A stretch of DNA of 64,000 nt from Saprospiraceae bacterium (GCA_019187225.1 JABAQQ010000019.1:124001-188000), one strand, 5' to 3'; shown: positions 44,473-52,802, numbered from the stretch's first letter. Translations and numbers: made by a program. Notes: a model not told the origin generated them from the sequence alone.

Positions 44473-45123
44473 TCACTTCCGCTCAAACGACCCGTTATTG
44501 AACGTTCCCCGTTTCACCCAGCCGATACAATTCCCTTCGAACTGATAAGTGCCTCCCACAGCGCCTGTTTTTGCATCGAAGTGATTCAGCGTCATTTCGC
44601 CTGAAATGGTTTCGTAGGTTTCCGATTTGCCGTCCGCATTATTGATCTGGACGATGGCCGAAAAATGATGAAGTCCGGGTTCCGCGTCGGCTTCGAGTTC
44701 GCTGTACACGGGCAGGGATGTCAGGTCGCTTTTTTGCAACCCGCCCATCAATAAATAAATACGGTGTACCTGAGCGGCGCTATCGGTCCAGGTCAGGTTG
44801 ATCTGAAGCGACAGGGTGTCCGTATCGGCCAGCAGTTCGATCAGTTGGGTGCATTTTTCCCAGGGCAATTCCTCTGAAGTGATCACAGTCTCTTTCACGA
44901 TGGGATCGTAATACTTCCAGTGCAGAAGATTGGTCATCCCCGATCTTTCCTTGTGATAGGGCAGGAGACGGATACCTTTCCACAGTGCGACTTCATCTAC
45001 AGAAGTCGTGCACAGTGCGCAGGCCAGGTCGAATGCCTGGTTCGGAGCGCCTTTGACAAGGGTGGATTGAGCGAAAGCGGCGGAGCATTGGACCAGGGCG
45101 AAGAGTAAAAGAGTCGTTTTCAT
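44473..45123 (-). CDS. secreted protein, function unknown
   Basis: Protein of 216 residues with a signal peptide (KTTLLLFALVQCSAAFA). The body is beta-rich with segments such as LINLTWTDSAAQVHRIYLLMGGL and a C-terminal GGTYQFEGNCIGWVKRGTF; I do not recognise a family. ATG 45123 is chosen: a perfect promoter box lies 13 bases upstream, inside the longer open frame. It is divergent from the SUMF1-type gene, and both promoters flank a shared palindrome. Confidence 0.65.
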   Translation of the reverse strand: MKTTLLLFALVQCSAAFAQSTLVKGAPNQAFDLACALCTTSVDEVALWKGIRLLPYHKERSGMTNLLHWKYYDPIVKETVITSEELPWEKCTQLIELLADTDTLSLQINLTWTDSAAQVHRIYLLMGGLQKSDLTSLPVYSELEADAEPGLHHFSAIVQINNADGKSETYETISGEMTLNHFDAKTGAVGGTYQFEGNCIGWVKRGTFNNGSFERK

Positions 45124-45135
45124 ATACGGAAGAGG

Positions 45136-45213
45136 GCAAATGTAGGAAATGTCGCCATATTCGTCCGACGAATCCCAATCGTCGGACGAATTGGGATATC
45201 CGGCTATCTTTGC
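45136..45213. promoter_or_regulatory. divergent promoters around a shared 13-bp palindrome
   Basis: Minus box TACATTTGC (45136-45144) and plus box TATCTTTGC (45205-45213), both exact TAnnTTTGC. Between them ATTCGTCCGACGA (45159-45171) and its exact complement (45179-45191) enclose a 7-nt loop. The palindrome covers the expected -33 region of both promoters, fitting an operator for a shared regulator (inference). Confidence 0.7.
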
Positions 45214-45230
45214 CAAGCCATCGTCGCAAA

Positions 45231-46157
45231 ATGGAGCAGCGTTTTTTGAATAAACTGCAAAAAGAACAAGATTTAAGACGTGAAATAGCAGCTGAAGAGA
45301 AACGCCGTCTACGTGCTCGTTTAGCTTCGATTTGGGAGAAGTATCGCAACCTCATTTTTAAGTTAATGGTACTATCAATATCTTCTTACTGGTTGCTCTT
45401 TGTAGAAGTTAGAAAAAACAAAACGCCGCCCACTACTCCTTTAAACTTTACTGAAAAACAACCTGTTGAGCAAATTATCGAACTAGAAATGGTTTTTGTG
45501 GAGGGCGGCGCCTTCACCATGGGCTGCACTGCCGAGCAAGTTAAATACTGTGAAGACAATGAAAAGCCGCCGCACAAAGTCACGATCAATAGTTTTTATA
45601 TCGGCAAATACGAAGTCACCCAAGCGCAATGGAAAGCCGTTATGGACAACAATCCCAGTTATTTCAAAGATTGCGACGACTGCCCGGTAGAAAGTGTCAA
45701 TTGGAACGACGTCCAAGTTTTTTTGCAAAAACTGAATGCCAAAACTGGCAAAAAATACCGCCTCCCTACCGAAGCGGAATGGGAATACGCCGCGAGAGGT
45801 GGAAATAAAAGCCAAAAATATATATACGCAGGAGGTAGTGATCTTAGCGCAGTTGCTTGGTATGGTGACAATTCAAACTCAAAAACACACCCAGTCGGCA
45901 GCAAATCGCCTAACGAACTCGGCCTCTACGATATGAGCGGCAACGTGTGGGAATTGTGCGAAGATATCGGGCACGATAATTACTCAGGAGCTCCGACAGA
46001 TGGCAATGCATGGACAACCGGGGGAGATAGTTCGAATCGTATTAATCGTGGTGGGTCCATTGGCCATTATTACTGGTCTGCCCGTGTAGCAAACCGGGAG
46101 CTAGGCGATTTAGACACCCGTATCTTGTATTACGGTTTTCGGGTGGTCAGAGACTAA
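45231..46157 (+). CDS. SUMF1/formylglycine-generating-enzyme-like protein, membrane-anchored
   Basis: Protein of 308 residues. A basic, helical N-terminus (residues 1-40) and one membrane helix (about 41-60) precede a C-type-lectin-like SUMF1 domain: MVFVEGGAFTMGC, PPHKVTINSFYIGKYEVTQAQW, PVESVNWNDVQVFLQKLN, YRLPTEAEWEYAARGG, GLYDMSGNVWELCED and a C-terminal GFRVVRD. Such proteins include formylglycine-generating enzymes and many non-enzymatic gliding or binding relatives (for example GldJ/GldK-type). Nothing here fixes the role. ATG 45231 is chosen because the promoter box (45205-45213) overlaps an earlier TTG in frame. Confidence 0.87.
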   Translation: MEQRFLNKLQKEQDLRREIAAEEKRRLRARLASIWEKYRNLIFKLMVLSISSYWLLFVEVRKNKTPPTTPLNFTEKQPVEQIIELEMVFVEGGAFTMGCTAEQVKYCEDNEKPPHKVTINSFYIGKYEVTQAQWKAVMDNNPSYFKDCDDCPVESVNWNDVQVFLQKLNAKTGKKYRLPTEAEWEYAARGGNKSQKYIYAGGSDLSAVAWYGDNSNSKTHPVGSKSPNELGLYDMSGNVWELCEDIGHDNYSGAPTDGNAWTTGGDSSNRINRGGSIGHYYWSARVANRELGDLDTRILYYGFRVVRD

Positions 46158-46266
46158 GTTACGCTTTGCCTTTTTACCCTTTATTTTTGGGAATAGAGGG
46201 GAGAAGCCCGCAGGGGTTTGTCATTTTGAAGGATAATCGTTTATTTTGCACAAAAAATAACAGCAC

Positions 46267-46383
46267 ATGAGCGCATCCGTTCTTGCTTACGATGAAATCG
46301 CCACAGCCAAAATATTGGACTTCAACAATCTCGACCGGATTATTCTTCGTCGAGTTCTTATAGCAGCGAGGCGTTACCCTTGA
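46267..46383 (+). CDS. possible 38-residue peptide
   Basis: ATG 46267 to TGA 46383 encodes a short peptide, SASVLAYDEIATAKILDFNN followed by a basic amphipathic end (ILRRVLIAARRYP). A degenerate TATTTTGC promoter-like word lies 18 bases upstream. The composition looks protein-like but I know no family. It could be a real small protein, the remaining N-terminus of a lost gene, or chance. Confidence 0.3.
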   Translation: MSASVLAYDEIATAKILDFNNLDRIILRRVLIAARRYP

Positions 46384-46426
46384 TTTTTTCCTCTCCCAAA
46401 CTTTTTTCCAAAAATTTTAAAACCTG

Positions 46427-46460
46427 TTTGGTTTTTCCAATCCGGTGTCCTTACCTTTGC
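46427..46460 (+). promoter_or_regulatory. main promoter of the S10-spc-alpha cluster
   Basis: -33 TTTG at 46427-46430 and -7 TACCTTTGC at 46452-46460, 21 bases apart, an almost ideal Bacteroidota housekeeping promoter. Transcription would start near 46467, about 85 nt before rpsJ. Confidence 0.85.
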
Positions 46461-46550
46461 GGGCGCTTTTGAAAAAGGGGTCTCCAAATCATGTTTGGTT
46501 TGTTCCGGATCGAAGCAAAAAATTTGAAATAATAAATTCCTTTCAGGGTA

Positions 46551-46859
46551 ATGAATCAGAAAATCCGCATCAAACTCCGGTCTTACGACTACAACTTGGT
46601 GGACAAGTCCACCGAGAAGATCGTCAAGACTGTGCGTGCGAGTGGCGCCGTTGTGACTGGCCCGATTCCGCTGCCGACCGAGAAAGAAATTTTCACTGTG
46701 CTGCGCTCGCCGCACGTGAATAAGAAAGCTCGTGAGCAGTTCCAGTTGCGCACCCACAAGCGCTTGATTGAAATCTACACACCGACGCAGAAGACGGTGG
46801 ACGCTCTCTCCAAGTTGGAACTGCCGAGTGGTGTTGACATTCAAGTCAAGCTCACCTGA
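46551..46859 (+). CDS. rpsJ: 30S ribosomal protein S10
   Basis: S10 (102 residues) of the 30S head; in many bacteria it also joins NusB in antitermination. It has the expected [21 protein letters not shown], the signature [16 protein letters not shown] and [20 protein letters not shown]. First gene of the cluster, start ATG 46551, right after a strong promoter and short leader. A 205-bp gap with AATCCGC repeats separates it from rplC. Confidence 0.98.
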   Translation: MNQKIRIKLRSYDYNLVDKSTEKIVKTVRASGAVVTGPIPLPTEKEIFTVLRSPHVNKKAREQFQLRTHKRLIEIYTPTQKTVDALSKLELPSGVDIQVKLT

Positions 46860-46989
46860 GTAAATTCCGGATTGCTGATTCAGGTTTTTCCGACCGCGAT
46901 TCTGTTTCAAAGTGCCAAGCCCGAATGGGGGTAACTGAACCGAATCGGACGCTTAGCCGTGAAAGGGCCTCCAAGCGTTTTTTTTTGCG

Positions 46990-47033
46990 GGTAAATCCGC
47001 AATCCGCAATCCCAAATCCGCAATCGAAGAAAT
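46990..47033 (+). repeat. AATCCGC repeats in the rpsJ-rplC gap
   Basis: GTAAATCCGCAATCCGCAAT continues as CCCAAATCCGCAATC, four 7-8-nt words 35 bases before the rplC start. An isolated GGATTGC at 46870 may be the remains of a complementary arm. Word identical to that inside pxpB. Confidence 0.8.
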
Positions 47034-47064
47034 CCAATCGCTCAATCATAAAACTAACGACACA

Positions 47065-47688
47065 GTGAACGGTCTGATTGGCAAAAAAATCGGGATGACC
47101 AGCATCTATGACAACGACGGCAAAAACGTCGCGGTCACCATCATTGAAGCTGGCCCCTGCGTAGTGACGCAAGTGCGCACCGAAGAAAATGACGGCTACT
47201 CCGCCCTTCAATTGGCTTTCGGCGACCGCAAAACAAAAAACACGCCCAAACCCCTCATGGGGCATTTTAAAAAGGCCGGCCTCGAGGAGCCCCTTCACAA
47301 AGTGCAGGAGTTTCGCGACATGACGCTCAGCAAAAACCTCGGCGATGAAGTTACCGTTGCCGATGTGTTTGCCGAAGGCGACAAAGTGGTGGTCACCGGC
47401 ACTTCCAAGGGCAAAGGCTTCCAGGGCGTGGTCAAACGCCACGGCTTCGGCGGTGTGATGCAACAAACACACGGCCAGCACAACCGCCTTCGCGCCCCCG
47501 GTTCGCTCGGCAACTCTTCATTCGCCGCCAAGGTAATGAAAGGCATGCGCATGGCGGGCCACATGGGCCACGAACAGGTTAAAGTGCGCAAATTGCAGAT
47601 TATCAAAGTGTTCCCCGACCAGAACATCCTCCTGATTAAAGGTGCGATCCCCGGTCACAAGGGCGCTTATGTAACGATTGAAAAATAA
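47065..47688 (+). CDS. rplC: 50S ribosomal protein L3
   Basis: L3 (207 residues), an early 23S rRNA binder near the peptidyl transferase centre. It begins [24 protein letters not shown] and contains the signature [21 protein letters not shown] and the extended loop [15 protein letters not shown]. The start is GTG 47065, which gives the family N-terminus. rplD follows after 27 bases without a repeat. Confidence 0.97.
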   Translation: MNGLIGKKIGMTSIYDNDGKNVAVTIIEAGPCVVTQVRTEENDGYSALQLAFGDRKTKNTPKPLMGHFKKAGLEEPLHKVQEFRDMTLSKNLGDEVTVADVFAEGDKVVVTGTSKGKGFQGVVKRHGFGGVMQQTHGQHNRLRAPGSLGNSSFAAKVMKGMRMAGHMGHEQVKVRKLQIIKVFPDQNILLIKGAIPGHKGAYVTIEK

Positions 47689-47715
47689 ATTGTTGACCAA
47701 TAATTTCCGCAGGAA

Positions 47716-48342
47716 ATGAAAATTTCGGTCTATAACATCAAAGGCGAAGCCACCGGCAGATCGGTAGAACTCCCGGAAGAAGTATTCGGCATCGAGCCGC
47801 ACGAACACAGCGTATGGCTCGACGTGAAGCGCTACCTCGCCGCTCAACGCCAGGGAACCCATAAATCGAAAGAGCGCAGCGAGATCAGCGGCTCTACCCG
47901 CAAACTGCACAAGCAGAAAGGTACCGGCGGCTCCCGTAAAGGCGACATCAACAACCCCCTTTACCGCGGCGGCGGCCGTGTATTCGGCCCGCGTCCGCGC
48001 AACTACGACATACAGGTGAACGCCAAAGTGCGCCGCCTGGCGCGCCGCAGTGCCCTGAGCGCAAAGGCGAAAACCGGCAGCATCGTTGTCGTCGAAGATT
48101 TTACCTTCGAAACGCCGAAAACCAAGGAATTTCAAAACATCCTCAATGCACTCAAGGTGGCCGACAAGAAGCCCCTCACGGTGTTGGGCAACTATGACAA
48201 AACGTTGTACCTCTCCTGCCGCAACATCGAAAAGGCATCCATCGCCCCTGCCACCGATCTGAGCACCTACCAGATCATACAGGCCGGCGCGGTTGTCATC
48301 ACCGAAAGTGCAATTGAAAAAATCAAAGAGAATTGCGCATAA
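47716..48342 (+). CDS. rplD: 50S ribosomal protein L4
   Basis: L4 (208 residues) lines the exit tunnel; in E. coli it also represses the S10 operon, which cannot be judged here. Seen: RSEISGSTRKLHKQKGTGGS, a tunnel-loop region continuing GDINNPLYRGGGRVFGPRPR, and the globular end ADKKPLTVLGNYDKTLYLSCRN. Start ATG 47716. A CCAATCA-type hairpin spacer lies between it and rplW. Confidence 0.97.
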   Translation: MKISVYNIKGEATGRSVELPEEVFGIEPHEHSVWLDVKRYLAAQRQGTHKSKERSEISGSTRKLHKQKGTGGSRKGDINNPLYRGGGRVFGPRPRNYDIQVNAKVRRLARRSALSAKAKTGSIVVVEDFTFETPKTKEFQNILNALKVADKKPLTVLGNYDKTLYLSCRNIEKASIAPATDLSTYQIIQAGAVVITESAIEKIKENCA

Positions 48343-48343
48343 A

Positions 48344-48441
48344 TGGTGACTGGTTGACTGGTTATTAGTGATTAGTTGCTTTGCTTACTACTTACTAAAA
48401 TTTTGATAACCAATCACCAATCACCAATAACGAGTCACCAA
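48344..48441 (+). repeat. hairpin spacer rplD-rplW, GACTGGTT/CCAATCA words
   Basis: Left arm GTGACTGGTTGACTGGTTAT at 48347 onward and right arm ACCAATCACCAATCACCAAT from 48409 onward, separated by about 25 bases, ending 2 bases before the rplW ATG. Confidence 0.85.
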
Positions 48442-48443
48442 TT

Positions 48444-48746
48444 ATGGCTAAGGAAATTTTGATAAAGCCGGTCATCACGGAGAAAGCGACAAAACTCGCC
48501 GACAAGCGCAATACCTATGCGTTCGTGGTGAACAAAGACGCCAACAAAATCGAAATCCGCAACGCCGTCGAAAAGATGTTCAACGTCTCAGTTGACAGCG
48601 TGAATACGGCAGTGATGCCCGGAAAACCCAAATCGCGCAGCACCAAAACCGCTATCGTGCGCGGTACAAAGTCTTCATACAAAAAGGCTTACGTGACACT
48701 GACACCTGGCGAGACCATTGACATCTTTGGCGCAAGCGAGGAATAA
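48444..48746 (+). CDS. rplW: 50S ribosomal protein L23
   Basis: L23 (100 residues) sits at the tunnel exit and is the docking point for trigger factor and SRP. It reads KEILIKPVITEKATKLADKR and YAFVVNKDANKIEIRNAVEKMFNV, then the loop MPGKPKSRSTKTAIVRGTKSSYKKAYVTL. Start ATG 48444; rplB follows after 42 bases. Confidence 0.97.
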   Translation: MAKEILIKPVITEKATKLADKRNTYAFVVNKDANKIEIRNAVEKMFNVSVDSVNTAVMPGKPKSRSTKTAIVRGTKSSYKKAYVTLTPGETIDIFGASEE

Positions 48747-48788
48747 TTGCTTTAACAACCATTCACTCATACTCGCAATCGAGTAGAT

Positions 48789-49625
48789 ATGGCACTTAAA
48801 AAATTCAATCCGCTCACGCCCGGTCAACGTTACCGGGTCGCCGTTTCGAGGGACGAACTGACCAAAGGCGCGAAGCCGGAAAAGTCGCTGATCGCCCCTA
48901 AAAGCAGCACAGGCGGTCGCAACAGCGACGGCCACCGCACCATGCGTTATCGCGGCGGCGGCCACAAACGCCGTTACCGTATCATTGACTTCAAGCGCGA
49001 CAAGGAAGGGGCAGCTACGGTTCAGTCCGTTCAGTACGACCCCAATCGCAGCGCATATATCGCGCTCGTGCAATACGCCGACGGCGAAAAGAGCTATATT
49101 ATTGCTCCGAAAGGTATTGAGGTGGGCCAATCGGTAGAGTCTGGCCGCGGCATTGCCCCTGAAAATGGCAACTGCCTGTTCCTTTCCGAAGTGCCGCTGG
49201 GCGCATTTGTCCACAACGTCGAATTGCACCCCGGTCAGGGTGGTGTTCTCGTGCGCAGCGCAGGTAACAGCGCCCTGATGATGGGCCGCGAAGAGCGCTA
49301 CGCCGTGCTTAAAATGCCATCGGGCGAAACGCGCCGCATCTTGCTCACCTGCCGTGCAACCATCGGAGTCGTGAGCAATCCCGACCACAGCCTCGAAATT
49401 ATGGGTAAAGCGGGCCGCATGCGCTGGAAAGGCTGGCGCCCGCGCAACCGTCCCGTAGCCATGAACCCCGTTGATCACCCCATGGGCGGTGGCGAAGGGC
49501 GCGCTTCGGGTGGTCACCCGCGCAGCCGCAAAGGTCTCAAGGCAAAAGGCGCCAAGACCCGCAGCCGCACGAAAGCATCTAATGCGCTCATTATCAGCCG
49601 TAAAAAAGGCGGCTTAGTAAAATAA
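48789..49625 (+). CDS. rplB: 50S ribosomal protein L2
   Basis: L2 (278 residues), needed for subunit joining and close to the peptidyl transferase centre. Hallmarks: RHKRRYR-type basic block ([17 protein letters not shown]) and the C-terminal [20 protein letters not shown]. The conserved His of DHP (His229 in E. coli) is present, and the second His is Met, as is common in Bacteroidota. Start ATG 48789. A repeat spacer follows. Confidence 0.98.
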   Translation: MALKKFNPLTPGQRYRVAVSRDELTKGAKPEKSLIAPKSSTGGRNSDGHRTMRYRGGGHKRRYRIIDFKRDKEGAATVQSVQYDPNRSAYIALVQYADGEKSYIIAPKGIEVGQSVESGRGIAPENGNCLFLSEVPLGAFVHNVELHPGQGGVLVRSAGNSALMMGREERYAVLKMPSGETRRILLTCRATIGVVSNPDHSLEIMGKAGRMRWKGWRPRNRPVAMNPVDHPMGGGEGRASGGHPRSRKGLKAKGAKTRSRTKASNALIISRKKGGLVK

Positions 49626-49628
49626 AAT

Positions 49629-49738
49629 TAGTTATCGGCTATTGGTTAATGGTTTTTGGTTTTTCGTTGCTTGTCCGATCTTGACAATATTCAACCAATT
49701 ACCAATAACCAATAACCAATAACCAACAACCAATAACA
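49629..49738 (+). repeat. hairpin spacer rplB-rpsS, CCAATAA words
   Basis: Left arm TTAGTTATCGGCTATTGGTT with more GGTTTTTGG words; right arm is six tandem CCAATTA/CCAATAA/CCAACAA heptamers from 49694 to 49735, ending 6 bases before the rpsS ATG. Confidence 0.9.
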
Positions 49739-49742
49739 AATC

Positions 49743-50009
49743 ATGCCGCGTTCACTCAAAAAAGGCCCTTACGTCCACCACGCACTGTTGGAAAAAGTCG
49801 CCAAAGCAAAACAAAGCAACCGCAAGCAGGTGATCAAAACGTGGAGCCGCGCTTCGATGATCATCCCCGACATGGTCGGCGAAACCATCGCAGTGCACAA
49901 CGGCAAAACGTTCGTCCCGGTTTTTGTAACGGAAAACATGGTAGGCCACAAACTTGGTGAGTTTTCGCCCACCCGAAACTTCCGCGGTCACGCCGGTCAG
50001 AAAAAATAA
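49743..50009 (+). CDS. rpsS: 30S ribosomal protein S19
   Basis: S19 (88 residues) of the 30S head, partner of S13 and contact point of bridge helices. It has [20 protein letters not shown] and the C-terminal signature [18 protein letters not shown]. Start ATG 49743, directly after a CCAATAA spacer. A different repeat family (AAAGTC) separates it from rplV. Confidence 0.97.
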   Translation: MPRSLKKGPYVHHALLEKVAKAKQSNRKQVIKTWSRASMIIPDMVGETIAVHNGKTFVPVFVTENMVGHKLGEFSPTRNFRGHAGQKK

Positions 50010-50016
50010 TTCAGAC

Positions 50017-50108
50017 ATTAGACATATAGACATTGGACGTTAGACTCAGATTGTTGAAAATCAATGAGATGCAAGTCCAAAGTCAAAAGTCAAAAAGTCC
50101 AACGTCTA
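50017..50108 (+). repeat. hairpin spacer rpsS-rplV, TAGACATTGGAC/AAGTCCAACGTC words
   Basis: Left arm of TTAGACATATAGACATTGGA words, right arm of CAAAGTCAAAAGTCAAAAAG then TCCAACGTCTAA. A 29-nt stretch of the right arm (50075-50103) is identical in the rpmC-rpsQ spacer (52497-52525). Confidence 0.88.
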
Positions 50109-50115
50109 ATAAATA

Positions 50116-50481
50116 ATGGAAGCAGTAGCTAAACTGAAAAACGTCCCGATGTCGCCGCGCAAGATGCGCCTGGTGGTGGACAATATTCGCGGCCGCAAAG
50201 TGGTGGATGCCCTCGGCATTTTGAAGTACACCAACAAAGAAGCAGCTATCTGGCTGGAAAAACTTGTGCTTTCTGCCGTCAACAACTGGGAACAGAAGTC
50301 TGACCAGGTGGGTGCTGCCGACGACTTCGAACTCTATATTAAAACCGCTCACGTGGACCCGGGCAGCATTATTTACCGCTTCCTGCCCGCGCCCCAGGGC
50401 CGTGCTTACAAAGTGCGCAAGCGCCGCAACCACATCACCATCGTCGTTGAAAACCGCGTAGCGCTCGAAAACGAAGAATAA
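50116..50481 (+). CDS. rplV: 50S ribosomal protein L22
   Basis: L22 (121 residues) reaches into the exit tunnel with its beta-hairpin. It reads AKLKNVPMSPRKMRLVVDNIRGRKVVDAL and VDPGSIIYRFLPAPQGRAYKVRKRRNHITIVVE, the tunnel-hairpin signature. Start ATG 50116. A hairpin spacer precedes rpsC. Confidence 0.97.
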   Translation: MEAVAKLKNVPMSPRKMRLVVDNIRGRKVVDALGILKYTNKEAAIWLEKLVLSAVNNWEQKSDQVGAADDFELYIKTAHVDPGSIIYRFLPAPQGRAYKVRKRRNHITIVVENRVALENEE

Positions 50482-50489
50482 AAAAAAGA

Positions 50490-50593
50490 AGAGGTTATCA
50501 GTTGCTGGTTAATGGTTATCGGTTAATGGTTCAAAAACCAGAAACTGAGAACTAAAAACTGACAACCAACAACCGATAACCAACAACCAATAT
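50490..50593 (+). repeat. hairpin spacer rplV-rpsC, GGTTATCGGTT/AACCGATAACC words
   Basis: Tandem GGTTATCAGTTGCTGGTTAA words on the left; right arm of GACAACCAACAACCGATAAC and CCAACAA copies. Perfect 11-bp pairing 50515-50525 with 50571-50581. It ends about 10 bases before the rpsC ATG. Confidence 0.88.
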
Positions 50594-50601
50594 CAATTAT
50601 A

Positions 50602-51513
50602 ATGGGTCAGAAAGCAAATCCGATTGGTAATCGCTTAGGCATCATCCGCGGTTGGGACTCCAACTGGTACGCCGACAAGGACTATGGTCTCAAAGTGGTA
50701 GAGGACGAAAAGATCCGCAACTACCTCCGCGCCCGTCGTCCGAAAACGGCTACCGCCGATCCCCGCGAGCGCAACAAACCGGTGCAAAACGGCATCAGCC
50801 GTATTGTCATCGAGCGTACCATGAAGCGCGTTACCGTCACTATCCACACCAGCCGTCCCGGCATCATTATCGGTAAAGGTGGTAAGGAGGTTGACCTCAT
50901 CAAGGAAGAACTCAAGGTGCTCACGGGCAAAGACGTGCAGATCAACATCTTCGAGATCCGCAAACCCGAACTCGACGCTAACATCGTCGGAGAGCAGATC
51001 GCCAAACAAATCGAGGCCCGTATCAATTTCCGCCGCGCCGTCAAAGGCGCTATCCAGGGAACGATGCGCGCCGGAGCCGAAGGCATCAAAGTGCGCGCGA
51101 GCGGCCGCTTGGGCGGTGCTGAAATTGCCCGTACGGAAGAATACAAGGAAGGACGCACCCCCCTCCACACATTCCGCGCTGATATTGACTATGCCTGGGT
51201 TGAAGCCCAGACCGTCTACGGAAAAATCGGCATCAAAGTATGGCTGTTCAAGGGAGAAGTGCTCCAAAAGCGCGAACTCACACCTTTCGCCGCAGCCGAA
51301 GGCACTGGCGGTGACCGTCGTGACGAACGTCGAGGCGGTGGAGAACGCCGTGAAGGCGGCGAACGCGGTGAACGCCGTGAACGCCGCGAAGGTGGCGAGC
51401 GTCGCGAGCGCGGTGAAGGAGGTGAACGTCGCGGCGGCGGCGACCGTCGTGGCGGTGGCAATCGCGGTGGTGGTGGAGATCGTCGTGGCGGCGGCGGTGG
51501 CGGACGCCGGTAA
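50602..51513 (+). CDS. rpsC: 30S ribosomal protein S3 with long Arg/Gly/Glu tail
   Basis: S3 lies at the mRNA entry channel. Residues 1-230 are canonical: [19 protein letters not shown], the KH domain [18 protein letters not shown] and the C-domain [34 protein letters not shown]. Residues 233-303 are an added tail of Arg, Gly and Glu only in essence (repeats like [18 protein letters not shown]), coded by 51298-51510. S3 proteins are usually 210-250 residues, so about 60 are extra. Charge pattern suggests RNA contact or a flexible disordered tail. Start ATG 50602. Confidence 0.97.
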   Translation: MGQKANPIGNRLGIIRGWDSNWYADKDYGLKVVEDEKIRNYLRARRPKTATADPRERNKPVQNGISRIVIERTMKRVTVTIHTSRPGIIIGKGGKEVDLIKEELKVLTGKDVQINIFEIRKPELDANIVGEQIAKQIEARINFRRAVKGAIQGTMRAGAEGIKVRASGRLGGAEIARTEEYKEGRTPLHTFRADIDYAWVEAQTVYGKIGIKVWLFKGEVLQKRELTPFAAAEGTGGDRRDERRGGGERREGGERGERRERREGGERRERGEGGERRGGGDRRGGGNRGGGGDRRGGGGGGRR

Positions 51514-51575
51514 AAGTGACCAAACAATTAACGGCGCGTTTGAATTAGCCTTTAAAAAAATTTGCACATACGCCG

Positions 51576-51584
51576 TACCTTTGC
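51576..51584 (+). promoter_or_regulatory. internal promoter box TACCTTTGC before rplP
   Basis: Exact TAnnTTTGC match, the same nine bases as in the main rpsJ promoter, in the 142-bp rpsC-rplP gap. A TTTA stands 21 bases upstream as a weak -33. This gap has no repeat spacer. A CAGCC/GGCTG hairpin lies in the leader (51585-51606). Confidence 0.6.
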
Positions 51585-51655
51585 AGCCCCTTTTCAATGA
51601 AGGCTGGCTGTCATAAAGCAAAACATTGATTGACAGGCTTTTAAATTGACATACG

Positions 51656-52075
51656 ATGTTACAGCCAAAACGTCAAAAATATCGCAAACAACACAAAGGT
51701 CGCAACCGTGGCCTGGCACATAAAGGGAGTACCATCTCGTTCGGCTCGTTCGCGTTGAAATCCATGGAATTCAGCCGCCTTACCAGTCGCCAGATCGAAT
51801 CGGCTCGTGTTGCGCTTACCCGCAACATGAAACGCGAAGGTAAGGTATGGATTCGCATTTTCCCAGACAAACCGATCACTTCCAAGCCGGCTGAAGTGCG
51901 TATGGGTAAAGGTAAAGGCGCAGTAGACCATTACGTTTGCGAAGTACAACCGGGCCGCATCCTGTTCGAGGTAGAAGGTGTGAGCGAAGAACTTGCTTAC
52001 GAATCCCTGCGCCTCGCAGCCCAAAAATTGCCGGTGCTTTGCAAAGCCGTCACACGGTACGACTTTGAAGGATAA
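51656..52075 (+). CDS. rplP: 50S ribosomal protein L16
   Basis: L16 (139 residues) contacts the A-site tRNA and the peptidyl transferase region. It reads [61 protein letters not shown] in two adjacent signature blocks, and ends [13 protein letters not shown]. Start ATG 51656, about 70 bases after a likely internal promoter. Confidence 0.97.
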   Translation: MLQPKRQKYRKQHKGRNRGLAHKGSTISFGSFALKSMEFSRLTSRQIESARVALTRNMKREGKVWIRIFPDKPITSKPAEVRMGKGKGAVDHYVCEVQPGRILFEVEGVSEELAYESLRLAAQKLPVLCKAVTRYDFEG

Positions 52076-52081
52076 AAAACG

Positions 52082-52158
52082 AATTGGTTATTTGATGAAT
52101 TGGTGATTCGGTTATGTCAAATCACCAAATCACCAAAATCAACGAATCAACAAATAAT
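52082..52158 (+). repeat. hairpin spacer rplP-rpmC, TTGGTGATT/AATCACCAA words
   Basis: Left arm TTGATGAATTGGTGATTCGG; right arm AAATCACCAAATCACCAAAA then TCAACGAATCAACAAAT. Pairing of about 18 bp with two mismatches; it ends 5 bases before the rpmC ATG. Confidence 0.85.
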
Positions 52159-52162
52159 AACA

Positions 52163-52423
52163 ATGGCAAAGGAGAAATTGAACGTTGCTGAAATGACCGA
52201 CGCTGACTTGCAGAGCAAGTTGAACAGCCTCGAGCATGAGTATCAGCAAATGAAATTTGACCATGCGGTGAAAGGCCTCGGCAACCCTATGGAGCTGCGC
52301 GAAATGCGTCGCGACATAGCCCGTATTCTTACGGAAGGCCGCAGCCGCGAATTGGCTGCCATGACGCCGGAGCAGTTGGAAATGCGTTCCAAACTCCGCG
52401 CCCGTCGCCGCCGTCAGAAATAA
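52163..52423 (+). CDS. rpmC: 50S ribosomal protein L29
   Basis: L29 (86 residues), a helical hairpin protein near the tunnel exit. It contains EMTDADLQSKLNSLEHEYQQ, MKFDHAVKGLGNPMELREMRRDIARILT and a basic tail rich in Arg (RSKLRARRRRQK). ATG 52163 is the family start; the frame extends upstream only through the repeat spacer. Confidence 0.96.
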   Translation: MAKEKLNVAEMTDADLQSKLNSLEHEYQQMKFDHAVKGLGNPMELREMRRDIARILTEGRSRELAAMTPEQLEMRSKLRARRRRQK

Positions 52424-52439
52424 AAAATAACTCAGACCT

Positions 52440-52531
52440 TAGACGAACGGATCATTGGACATTTGACTCAAATTCAGGCAAACCAGTGAATTATTCGTCC
52501 AAAGTCAAAAGTCAAAAAGTCCAACTTCTAT
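52440..52531 (+). repeat. hairpin spacer rpmC-rpsQ, TTGGACATTTGAC/AAGTCCAAC words
   Basis: Same family as the rpsS-rplV spacer, with 29 identical bases (52497-52525) and similar left arms. The two genes that follow also begin alike (ATGGAAG). Confidence 0.88.
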
Positions 52532-52536
52532 AAGTA

Positions 52537-52800
52537 ATGGAAGAAGTAACAAGAAATCTTCGCAAACAAAAAACCGGTGTGGTCGTGTCCTCCAAAATGG
52601 ACAAAACCATTGCCGTCAAGGTGGAACGCCGCCTGATGCACCCGTTGTATGGCAAGTTCGTGAAACGTACCAAGAAGTTCTTCGCACACGACGAAGAAAA
52701 CACTTGCAACGTCGGCGACGTGGTGCGCATCATGGAAACCCGTCCGCTCAGTAAAATGAAGCGCTGGCGCCTGGTCGAGGTCATCGAAAGAGCGAAGTAA
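52537..52800 (+). CDS. rpsQ: 30S ribosomal protein S17
   Basis: S17 (87 residues), an OB-fold primary binder of the 16S 5' domain. It reads [70 protein letters not shown] across the signature. Start ATG 52537. Confidence 0.97.
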   Translation: MEEVTRNLRKQKTGVVVSSKMDKTIAVKVERRLMHPLYGKFVKRTKKFFAHDEENTCNVGDVVRIMETRPLSKMKRWRLVEVIERAK

Positions 52801-52802
52801 AT

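Larger units (their letters stand above)
46158..46550. other. 393-bp region before the ribosomal cluster
   Basis: It holds a possible 38-codon gene (46267-46383), the main promoter of the S10 cluster (46427-46460) and a 90-nt leader for rpsJ with a small CCAAATCATGTTTGG hairpin near 46483. The rpsL-rpsG-fusA genes that often precede rpsJ are not here. Confidence 0.55.

Noticed and set aside
45210..45230. TTG start of the SUMF1-type protein
   Set aside because: It overlaps the promoter box TATCTTTGC; ATG 45231 is used.
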